A stretch of 64,000 nucleotides of DNA from Symbiodinium microadriaticum (taxonomy: Eukaryota; Sar; Dinophyceae; Suessiales; Symbiodiniaceae). Both the position numbers and the translations under genes were made by a program. Numbering within the stretch: the first letter of the stretch is position 1; each line of letters starts with the position of its first letter. The stretch lies in NCBI GenBank assembly GCA_001939145.1, contig LSRX01000052.1, positions 1,181,326 to 1,245,325 on the forward strand, in the 5' to 3' direction. Of the stretch, positions 12,616 to 24,700 are shown piece by piece. A model generated the notes under the pieces. That model saw only the letters and a program-made list of their open reading frames with translations. It had not been told where the DNA came from and ran no database searches.

Positions 12616-15600
12616 CATATTTCATGCATATGTTTGCTCTCTGTGTGTGTGTGTGTGCGTGTGCATGCACATATGTTAAGTTATATGAGTGCGAATTTAA
12701 TCGGTAAGCTCGGAGCACATAGAACCCGGGCAGCATCATGAGCATCACAAGAGCATCTGAGCATCTACATCAAAGAATAAACCCGACTCATGCAGCACCG
12801 GACACTTGGGCAGGCCAAGCTCCTCCTTCATCTCCTCCTCGTTGAAGAAGTCCCCCGTCACCGAAATCTTGAGCTCTTTGCTCTTCTTGGTCTCATGGGT
12901 GACCTCGCGGACGAAGGAGTCCTTGTCAAAGCCCGAACCGACCCAGATCTTCAAGAGGCGCTCCCTGGAAGCTCCACCTGCTTTCCACTGATCGTGGATC
13001 TCCTCGGGGACTTGGAGCCTTCCATCTGCCCGCCGCTCGCACAACCTGCGCAATCGCTGCTTTGCAGCAGCGCTTGTCATCACAACCGCTGGGGCCACCG
13101 AGGCCACCTCAGCATCAACCGCTTCCTCGGTAACCTCACCACCCGTGTTCGAGACACTGCCCTTCCGGATCGTCTCCTTCGCATCCTCCAGCTCCTTGAG
13201 CAGCGTTTCGATTTGAGCATCTTTGGCCCGGCAGATGTCCTGCAAGGCCTTGTAGCGGGCTTCGTACTCCGAGGAAGCGGTGGCGGTGGACACTGCATCC
13301 GACAGGGCATCAGTGGATGCTGCCTTGCTCTTCGTCCGGTACATATACTCTTCGGAGTAAGGATTGAGAACAGCCGCTCCACCAAGGGCCTTTACCAAAT
13401 TTAGATTAATGATAGTGATATGGAGTGTGTACAGTGTGTGTGTGTGTGCGCATGTTCTGTCGTGACGTAGACATAACGAATTTTGATGTGCATTATATAC
13501 ACATTCTAGACATATAAACCCTTACGACACATGATATACTTTTTACCAAGAGACTTTTCTTCAACCTGAGATAGTGTAATGTCCCCGACTTGTGATATAA
13601 TATATATATATATATATATATTATATATTATATACCTTATAACGAATTTAGCACTATCTTCTATAGCTACCTGCTATACACGGCCTCCTTGAGGCGCTCT
13701 CTCATTTCACCTTCCGGAAGATCAGCTTCGGAATGCCACGGCATGACGTATGGATCAGAGTCACCAGTACGATCGGGACCGAACTCCGGAATTTCCAGAA
13801 TAGTGTAGACATCCGAACCGTCTATATACGTCTCCGGTAGATCATTCTCAGCACATGCAGCGGAGGCAGTGGCGGTGGCAGCCTTCCTGTCGGCCCCGGC
13901 TTTGCCGCTGTCTGGGCTGAAGCTCAGATGCATGGGCTTCAGGGGGGAATCCAGAGCTGTCTTGCTCTTCTTCAGCGGCGCTACATTCGGGCTGGGTTCC
14001 GGCTGTTTGCTCGGCGTGTTCTTGAGCGGGCGCTTCTGCACATCCTGATTCATTTCCGCTTGCAGGAGGCGCTCGACTTCCTGGAATTTAGGGAATGTAG
14101 GTTCTGCAAGCGACCCCCAACGAGTGTATTACACAAGCCCTGCAGTCCAGTCCTTAATGTCACGATCAAGCACCTCTTCCTTGACTTGCTGAAGCTCCAC
14201 AGTGTCCAAACCCAAACGAAGGGTGTCGAGGCTCCATGCCCTGCTGGGCATGTCCTTCTGCAAAGCCTTTTCAGCACCACCAGACATCGCTAGCAGTGTC
14301 AGGCAGGGTTCAGATCAGACACAGATCGATCGTCACAGCACAAAAAGCTGCGACACACTGTACATTTAGCATGCCCAAATCGCTTTCAATCCGAGGCGGT
14401 TCCTTGCTGCACGGCTGACACTTGCAAAAGCTCCTCATCGGCTCTGCACCCCGGAAACACTGTTTTGCTTCTGCAGCAGCACTGCAGGTTATGCACACAT
14501 GATGCTGTGGTCATTCTGGGACTCACATCATACCGTGGCTTGAGAGTGTATACAAACACATGCATGTGCAATTTAACATGTTACACACACACTATATATA
14601 CATTATATATATATATATATACCCACAACATGTATATATAATATACACATATATAGCTAAAGGACAGATACCTGGCAACATATGGTCGCCCCACACCACA
14701 GCACACCTTGTGTCGGGAATCTGTACAGCACATAAATTGTATCGTGCATGCATGCACGCACGTTTCAACATGACTTTCACGACGGCCCCGCAAAAAGCAG
14801 GAAGAGCCAATTCGGCCAAGCAGGCCGGATCACTTACAAAATCATACCCTGCATCTGATGTGGACACAAGCCTTACGGGTTTTTTCATAGGAGTTTCAAG
14901 TATATATTATATACTTTGCAGTTCAAGATGTTTTCGGGAGTTTGTATTTCAGCCAGAGGTTGCTTCAGCGGGGCGGGACCAGGTATAGACTACTACGTAG
15001 GTAAAGTACGGTCCGCTACAGCTTTGATCCTCTTTTTGATTTATAAATTCCTGCACCCTGGTAAAGAAAGGACATGTTGAATAAGATTGAACTCACTTAA
15101 CCCAACAGGCAAAGTTTCCCTTCCAGCAAAGTTGACCGTGATACCACTCCACTTGTCATAGCTGTGGTGATGTAGCCACCTCTTATAAGTATGTACCAGG
15201 GATCCACCTGTTGTGCGGGGATTGGGGCCCTTGCCTTCGGTGCTCGATAGACATAAAAGACATCGTAGGTGGAAAACTTTTGTAGCTGCTGTCTTAAGCC
15301 CTGGATGATAATCTCGTGATCCGAGCCAGAACTTGAATCCAGAGTTGCAGGCGTTGCAGCAACAGTCTCCGAATTGGACGGCCACGCCCCAAACCACTAT
15401 GCAACTCTTTTCTGGAGAATCATGCTAGGACTTGGAATCCCACAATACTGATTGCAAGCTACGAACTATAGTATACAACAATGAAGTCAGACTCCTAACA
15501 CACAACAATTCCGATGCTAGGGGGGGGGGAAGGNNNNNNNNNNNNNNNNNNNNNNNNNNNNNNNNNNNGGATGGGAGGGGAGTGGGGGGGACGGAGGGGG

Positions 15601-18600
15601 GGGGGATGATGCTCATGATGCTCGGCCATTGGGCGTGTTCTTTTGCGTGTTCTTTTGTGTTCTTTTATTTGTTTAAAAGAACGCCGAAATTTGGCCGAAA
15701 TTTGGGGAGAGGAGGGGAGGGGAGGGTAGGCCCCAAACCCGGCTGATGCTCATGATGCTTGTTTCTTCGCAAAAGAAGTGGGGCAGCTGATGCCAAAACT
15801 GCTGCTGGACCGCAAAGGTGTGTAAAGAGTGCCAGGGCCCCAGACGGGGGAGGGGAGGTACGGGAGTACGGGGGCGTACGCCGGGTACGGGGCGTACGCC
15901 GGGTACGGGGCGTACGCCAGGTACGGGGCGTACGCCGGGTACTGGGGAGTCAGGCAGGGGTGTTTGGGGGTACGGGGTACGGGGTGGTCGGGAGTACAGG
16001 GGGCAGGGGCCGGTACGGGGTACGGGCTGTACGGGGTCTACCCTGCGGCCGCACAAACCAGGAACAAGGACTTGCAAAAAGAGTTTCCGACAGCTTGAAA
16101 GTGGGCTTCTAGCAGGGACTGGGGTACACAGGGGTATGCGTACAGTACGTACGCCTTTTTTCGCCTTTGGTACGCTTATTTACGCCTTTGGGTACGGGCA
16201 TTTCGGCCTTTGGGTTTTTGGGAGGAACCAGCCCAAACCAGCCCAACACGCATCAGCCCACCCGAAATTGCAAAACCCTTGCCTAAACTGGCTCGATACT
16301 GTCTTGGAAGGCTCAGAAGCACTTTGGGACACGTGGCCGCCACAGCAAAGGTATTTGCAACCCTCGCGCACCCCTCACATACCGAATTGCATCCACAAGC
16401 TTCGCATCGTGCCATAGATCGTCGAAGCCCAGGCTATCGAACAGCTCAGCCACGTCGCGACCTCCAGCCTCTGATTGGCAGGAAGTGGGGTGTTGTAGAT
16501 ATATAATAGAGTGTCGAACCATTGGTGGGGTTTAGGGCTTTGACGTTTCTGGGTTTAGGGAATTAGGGTACAGGCGTTAGGGTTCAGGGTCAGGGTTTAG
16601 GGTATAGAGCAGGACCCACTGTATGTACCGATGTATGCAACCTCCGAACCATACACCCGTAACATAGAAAGACTAACCGAATCCTTCTGTCGTTATTTTC
16701 TGCATTAATTCATATATTACAAACTATTATATTGTATCATGTATACACAAGCCCTATACAAGTTTAGAATAGTTTCGTAGTTCCATATTCCCGTCGAAAC
16801 ACCCTAATTTTATGCACTATGGAGTCTGAATAATATATTTTACAACTCAGCTCGCACATTATCTGTACAGCCTTAAGACCTGTTGGGGTTGTATGGGACG
16901 GAGGGTTAGTAAAATAATCCCTCCGTGCACCGTCGAGTGCCCGTGTCCTCCGTACATGACGCAAAGCCAGTACAAACTTGATGTCATCCGCGAATTTAAA
17001 GCAAGCACTGGACGTTTCCAAGAGGACTCTTCAACACGACCCCCGGAACCTCAAAAACCTGGAAAAAAGTCCCACGAACCGCGCTACTATGCATGGGTGC
17101 TGACGAGCCACAGATGGCACTGAGCTCTTCCCGGTCAAGAGCAGAGGCTTGAATTGCAGGATAGCATTGGCGAACTTGTAGGTGTAGGTCCTTGAGAGGC
17201 TGTGTTAAATGATCAGCTGCAACTGTGCATGCATGCATGCATGGCTTTTCTTAGTCCAAGGCTCTGCGTAGACTTCAGATGCTTGCTTCCAGTCCAGACC
17301 AAACGACCAGTTCCGTCTACGTATCGCTTGCTTGTTTTGGTTTTAGATTTCATCATCTCCGAACGAGCGAGACGGCCCAAATCGAATCGCCTGATCTCCA
17401 AAGAATTGGAGTATACGGTACTCCTTTTTGGGGTTGCTGAGCCCCAGTGCTGCATCCAAAAGTTTTGTTGCCAAACCTCGCCCAAGGGTTCACTTGATGC
17501 ACTGGTAGGTTACATCATGTATATGTATAGCAGGAAGATTTATGCATGCACGGAACGAGTATTGCAGTCCAGTTACATTGATGCAGCCATACCAGGACTC
17601 TACCATGTAATTTAAGCGGTCATGTTTCATCAATAACGACGTTACAGGCTGCTCCACCAGGAACGTTCCGCCGCATGCGACCACCACGTAGATCACAAGG
17701 GCGGTTCTCGCGAGCAACAACGAAACTTTGCAAAGTAACACCCTGGCCCTGTATGTCTCTCTTTGCTCTCACTCTCTCTCATGCCCAAACACGATAGTTT
17801 GTACGTTAGGCTCATGAGCAGAATCAGTCACCAAGGTATGCCTCTACTGGCCACTGCTTCGCACTCTCTCGCTCTCTGCAGCTGGGCAGCTGCTGCTTCC
17901 TGGCCTGTAAAGGGCCTATAGGGGTCTATAGGATAGGGGTCTATAGGATTGAATTGAGATATTGTATGAACTAGGGTTCTACAAACATTCGCAACACAAG
18001 CTTGCAGAAGACTTCTACGAGGTATAGGAAGGTGAGAGACATGCAGATACAACGGAGAAAGCTCGACCAGAGACAGGGAGAGCGAGCGAGGGAGGGAGGG
18101 AGGGAGGGAGGGAGGGTAGTATAAGCATAGCAAAATTGGAAACCGGACCCCGAAGCCTGTCGAAACAAAATTAGGAACATGGTACACCAGCCCTGCCTTG
18201 ATGCCAGCAGATTAGCTACCGAAACTTTCTCGTACTCCTCGAAGCCCATTGGTGTAAGTTCGGAACGTTTCGTGCTTCCACGAGAGGCGAGGACAAATGA
18301 GGAGCAGCGTACTGCAATCACAGCCAGGAAGGCGTCACGACGACCACGAAGTATCAGCAGGATGCACAACCTTGCACGACGGCTCATGCAAACCGATCTC
18401 CACTTTAGGGTGGCCCGTGAGCATGATATTCACCAGTTGCGACCAAAGAACACAAAACCTGAAGGTGTTGTCAAATCCATCGAACCCTTCTTAGACAATG
18501 GTGCATCGTATTGAAGATCCACAGCCGCAGCACGCTGGCCGGCTCGACGAAATTGCTTCGTGACTTCACCCACACCAGCGAAAACTTCGATAAGATCATA

Positions 18601-18746
18601 TTGGCGCCCAGGCTCATCAAGCTTTGCTTCGGGAAGCCAGGAGATCAATAAAACAAGAAGAACCAGGGCCTGATCCGATAAGGAGATATATAATATGTAA
18701 TATCATAGCGAGAATGAGAAAGAAAGAGAAGAGTGTGAGAGAGAGA

Positions 18747-18779
<33 letters not shown>

Positions 18780-21700
18780 TTGACACCTGGTATGTCACGT
18801 GGAATTTTGACTAGAGTGCAGGAAAGAGTCTTTGGGTGCGCGTAAGCCAATGAGTCTCCGGACCACAAGGTCCATGTCCCAAGAATTCACCATTGGAGTG
18901 GCACTGCAGGCAGTGCAATGAATATACTATAGAACCATCTATTGGGGTGAGAAACTGTGGTCAGTTTGTATATAAAGGGCTTTAACGAGTTTCAGGTTGT
19001 GAGTTCAGGGTTTAGACTCAGAATTGATGCATGCACACTACAATTTGGCATCGAGCTTACACTAGCCTGGCGCGTGCACACTCAGTACAGAGCCAATGAC
19101 ATTGCGAAGCATCAACAATGTGCAACCCGTATCCATGCACTCACTGCGGCAGCCTGTCTATACTGGGACGAACGTGTTAAATTTGCATTGCACGGGGGGC
19201 CACGGCACCTGGATCTGTCGCCGAGGCCAAACCATATTTCATCGCCGCCGCTGAAGGAGGCATCGTGTAACCTGGGCCGCCGATTGGCTTAACATGTCTT
19301 TAGGATTCAAATTAGGGAATTAGGGTTTCAGGGTTCGGGGTTTGTATAAGGGTTTATATAATATAAACAAGATTGCGAGGAAAGTTAGGCTACTACTCTA
19401 GTCAGCTCTGCAATGCAAACTGGTTGTGTGCACTCTGGCTGTATTTGTGACCTGCGATTCCATAGAGTGCATGCATGCACATCGTATTTTCGGCCTGCGT
19501 CCCTGCAAGCAGCATCTTGCCACACGATTTCGAGGGCGCCGAGAATTTGGCACTGTGCTGATTCTATGGTTAAACCACAGTCAGCAGGAATGCATGGGCC
19601 CATATCATCCTTTTCGAAGCTATGGAGCTTGCTTTTATAATCAGCTGGGGTCTAAGGTTTGGGAAATCAGAACCCCTACTCACACATTGTATACAAAACC
19701 CGATAACTCGAAAGATTACAGACAGTACTCAGTCTCCGTTGGCGGACTTCCTGGGCATTTTAATTGCACAGACAAAAGCGAATGTCTTCGCCGGCTCAGC
19801 CAGCATCTATACTGCAAATTAAAGACTGCATGCTGTCGATCAAGAAATGCTTCGCAAGAACTCGGCTTTGATCCTGTTCATTGCCTCCAACAGGGGCGGG
19901 GTGACACATGCCTCGGCATCGTCCAGAAGTTTGGCCTGGGCAAACGGAGAATTGTAGACTATGCGAGATTGCAATATTTAAAGTATACATAGTAGTATTG
20001 CACTCAGAATGAGACGGCTTTGGCTGCAACCATAATCAGTGTAGCAATCGGGACTTTCGTCGTGGCCACATAGAGAACCTGATGGAGAAAGAGCATACAT
20101 GGTATGTAAGTTCCCTATTCTAGCCGAGGTATTGAAGGTCCCGCCTGCTTCCCTTTGTCTTCCCCAAGCTTGCATTTTACGCCTACACCCGCCCGAGTCC
20201 AGTACACCGACAGCTCTGCGTGCTTGTAGGTGGGCACCGGCGGCCGATCAGCCTTCACCTTGCCGCGCTTCGAGGCAACTTCCTCGTGGGCTTGTGCCTT
20301 GCGCTTGCTGCCACTGCTAGGTTCCTCATCAAGGGCGCTCCTGTCCTCACCATCCCCGGCCTTTTTCCCAGTCCCTTTTCCTTTGGTTTTCGGCTTCCGT
20401 CCGGCACTGCTGCTAGCTGCGCCCTCATCACCGGTGCTCCTCGCCTTCCCATCCTTGGCCTTTTTGCCTTTTCCTTTACCTTTGGTCTTCGGCTTGTCTT
20501 CCTTGCTGCTGCTATCCTTGATGCCGGTCTCATCCTCATCAGCGAGCGGTGCTTTCTGCTCCCCATCCTTGGCCTTTTTGCTTGTTCCTTTTCCTTTGGG
20601 CTTGGTGTTGTCCTTAATGCTGCTGCTTGCTGTGCCGCTGCCACTCACATCCTCGGTAGCAATGGTCCTCTCCTCCCCATCTTTGGCCTGTTTACCATCT
20701 GCTTTAGCCTTAGTCTTGGGATCCTTGTTGGTCTTGGGTGGCTCAGAGGTCCCGCACCGGCCCCGGCCCCGCCCACGCCCTCCACGCCCCGATCCTCTGC
20801 CACGCCGGGACGTGGTTTTCTCCTCGTCCGGCTTTCCAGCCCCATTCTTCGTTGCCTGCTGGTCTTGCTGCGCTTTCAAGAGGATAGCCTGTCGGTTTAT
20901 AATAACAGCATAGGGTTGTAATTTAATTGGGGTTGGTCAGGGTTTGGGGGTTTGGAACTTAAGAAGGTTTGGATCCAGGCTTTATAGGGCTATAGGGCAC
21001 TGGTAAATAACTTGCCTCACCCAAGTACTTCTGAAGCTTTGTACTTGCGTCCTCCCGACTGCATGGAGCCCGGGAAGCTTCGCTACCTTTATCCTCCATG
21101 CTGTTCTCAGCATCCTTGCTTGCTTTCAGCCGCAAAGCCTTTGGGGCAGGTATGTGCAGGATCTATAAAGGGATTATAGTAGGGTTGCATGATATGTTAA
21201 TGCTGGCATACAATTCAAGAAAACCTTGCACTCTGAAACCCAGACCTCAGCCAAGATCTGCTTCACCTCGGCTCTTGCCTTGGGTGGCAACTCAACCTGA
21301 CCTTGCTCCTCTACAGGCGGTGGCCGAAGTGGCTCCGGCGCCTCATGCAACTCGGCAGCTTCCGCGACAGGGGGCTCGGCTGCAAGAGGGTTCGAAGCTG
21401 CGGGGGGAAGCGGCTTTCGGGATGCAGCAAGTTCCCCAAGACCCTCGTCGTCTGAATCTTGGATCTCCATGTAGTTTGTCGTCAAGGCTTCAGCCGTACC
21501 ATCAGCATCGTAGGTTTGCGTTTCCACATTGTCCATCAAGATGCCTTAATTCGCGGCCATCATTATATAAGAGTACTAAGCAGCTGCAAACAAAGCCCAA
21601 TCCCACGTCTGAGTAAGTGCTCGCATGCTTTCCCCCATGTTCTGGCGAAACATACATTGCTAGTTGACATATAGAACATACACAAGCTGCAGATGAGAAG

Positions 21701-24700
21701 CCTTTGGAGACTTTGGAGATGGCAACACCAGCCTCACGATCCTTTCGGGCCTGCTGTTCTCTCCTTATGTAGGACATATCTGTGAAGCGCAACATGTCTT
21801 CTGCAGAACAATGCACGTGTATTACATGAATGGCGCTTCGAGTGATGCAGTCCAGTGTCTTCAGCTTTGCATACATCGCGGTCAAGATTTGCAATCGAGT
21901 AGGGGGTGGTGCATCAATCTTCGGGCAGGAGTCCTGTCTTGCAACAGCTGCAGCGTTCAGTCGCTTCGGGGAGGGTGTAGCCTCAATCTCAATGATGCCG
22001 TCAGGCGCTGAACGAGGCTGTCCAACTGCAGCGGCCGGGGTCTCGGGGACGATCAGTACTTCCTCCCTTCCCTCCTCCTCTTCATGTGCCTCATCCTCTT
22101 CACCCCTTGCATCATCGACCATCTCCAATTCGCCTGCTTTCCTTTCAACATCAGCACATACTCCGCCCGCTTCATCCCCTCCTGCATCCTCCCCCATCTC
22201 CTCTACCGCCGCCTCTTCCTGTGTCTCTTCTTCTTCTTCATTTTCCTCTTCCTGCGGCTCCTCTTCCTCAATTCCTCCCTCCTCCTGCTCCTCGTCTGCG
22301 TTCTCGGGCTCCAAGGCAGGAACTGCCCAAGCTACCGGCTCCTCCCCACCCTCTTCCTCCCCATCCTCTGCATCCAACAACTGATCATAGTCTTCATCAT
22401 CTCGAAGCTCGTTTCCCGCATCATCCTTACATGTGCATGCGTGCGCAAGACTTGTAACGTGTACAGACACAAACATGATGCATGTGTGCATGCATGCATG
22501 GCATACAACATGTTCAGAAAAGTGGCACGCATAGGAGCATCTAGCTCATGCAACCTCGCGGGGTCCCAGGCCAGAAGCAACTCCCGCTTGAGCTGCCGGA
22601 GATCCCCATCCTGGGCTATAGGCGCTTTGGGGTTTGAGTACTATACAATTTGTTTTTGAGGCACAAGGCATCAGCATGCATGTGTCATTTATGTGTTGTC
22701 GAGTTTCTGGGCTTCGGCTCCTTGAGGGAAGCCTGCGAATGAACTGGCTGATCATTTTTCGCAGACCCCAAGTATCACAATAGATTTGGATCTTGTTGTA
22801 CGGCTTGTTCAGGAGGTCCCAAAACTTGCGAACCTGCCGGGGCCATGGATCGAAACCTTTAAAGAAACTACCCTCTATCCCACGTAATCATGAACCACAG
22901 CATGGAGCCTCCTTCCTCACAGTAGACATTGCCGGCGTTCGCGGCGAGGTGCATGCATTTGCCCATATATGGAACATGGGCTGAAGCACAGAGTAGTTCA
23001 GCTTGGCATTTTGCATCGAAGGGACGCCTGTTGAACTTGGAGACTTCCAAACCAAAAGCTTGCCCTCGAAAACAAATCTGCGCCGAATCCCTTCGTCAGC
23101 TTCCCACATCTCAGCCAGCCCCGCAAGTGAGGCTTTTGGGATTTTGCCAGCCATGGCAGCTGCAAGTGAACAGGTCTTGACTCGACAAGTGGCCCAAATG
23201 GCTAGGATTCGCAGAAATTAGGTGTTGGCATGAACACTCCCAACATCATACTGCCTTCTGTAAGCGAATCAGATCCGTTCTTTAAGAACCAGCCAGGGCC
23301 CCAACCAGTCCAGACCAGTGTTCAGCTGACCCAGCAGTCGACGAACCTGATGAGAGACGGCCCATATAGGGCTTCTATAGGGTTTATGAGCTTTGTATAT
23401 AGGTTACTGCAATGGTCAGTTCGAGGAATTTTACGGCAAAAGGGTGTAATGTAGGGGCCTTAAGAATTAGAATAGGGTTTTGGGGGTTCCTTACTATAAT
23501 TATAAGGAAAATTTACCCCAAACCCCAGACTAATTATTAAGGCCCCTATATGAGACGATATATACCTGCATGCTACATCCATGTTGGTTTCTATGCGAGC
23601 TAGACGATTCCCTGCACTAGGGCCCGATCGTGCGGTCCATCTGCAGCTGCGCCCGAGGCCGGCCGGCCTTCCGAAGCATTCGTTGTGTCGATTCAGTTAT
23701 TGGGATCTGAGGTTTCGTCAACTCAACCTCTACAGCTGAATTGGCAGAATGCGGTTCTCCAGTTCATCTGTCGGGCCTTGTTGAGGCATGGGAAGGCAAG
23801 GCACGTAGAGGATCAAGTCGATATAGCCACCAAGCCTGCATGCACGTGCGTACTACTGTTCATGCATGCAAAACACATCCTAGATATTAATTATACCATC
23901 GACAGATCTGCATGCGGCTGGAGGTGTCCTGTATCGCATGCTCCATATGCATAATACAGAGGCTACTCGGCCTGAGACCGAACTTTGTGACATCGAAGTA
24001 CCAGGCATATCGAAGTAGAAGACGTTGTGCACCTGGCCAGGGAGGAGGGAGGCGTGTGCACATATTATGCATGTGCATCACTTGCTTCATGGACTGTTTC
24101 CATCCTGCCCTCGCAGTCTCACAAGGACATGCCGAGTTTTCGTCGGACGCACATGTGCAAGCCTGTCAGCATGATGATACTTTGGACATGCAAGCACACC
24201 TAATAATGTATAGGATTGCGAGCTTGCGTTCAACTGGTTCTTTGGCCAGCTTGCACATGGTTTCTGCATGCATGTGCATGATCACCCAGAACGGAGCTTC
24301 TTCTCAGGCGGCGCTTGCTCTATGTCAGATGACGACGATGTTCGGTCCGCAGCAAGACCCCGCCCACATACATCCGAACCAAAACCTAAACCCCAGAGAC
24401 CCCTGTATAAGAACCCCGTACATGAGCTAATATCATCCGATAACAAAACGTCACATGCAGACCCATGTACTGTACTTTGTATACTATGCTACCCTACCAT
24501 CATGAACCCTACAAGCTATCCTGAGGAATTCCAGAAAAGTCGTGCCCTCTGAAAAACAGCTACACATCCTCAAACTTCATAGGGCTTTGGGATGTAGGGC
24601 AGTGCGTTTTATCTGGTTACTGTTAATAGTGGACTACCCTGTGTTGTACTGCACACTCAAGCCCAACAGAACCTATCTGTGTCACCGAGATTCGTGGGAT

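Noticed and set aside
15818-16417. Plus-strand Arg/Gly-rich frames
   Set aside because: Translation of the GTACGGGG minisatellite.
19426-19992. Plus-strand 188-codon frame
   Set aside because: Cys/His/Arg-rich, no splice support, and overlaps minus-strand exons with better composition.
20220-20921. Leu/Phe/Pro-rich plus-strand frames of over 220 codons
   Set aside because: Antisense of the Lys/Gly-rich M1 exon; low complexity keeps all frames open.
21830-22384. Ser/Pro-rich plus-strand frames
   Set aside because: Antisense shadows of the acidic M1 exon, whose minus-strand reading joins ordered coding sequence and has splice sites.
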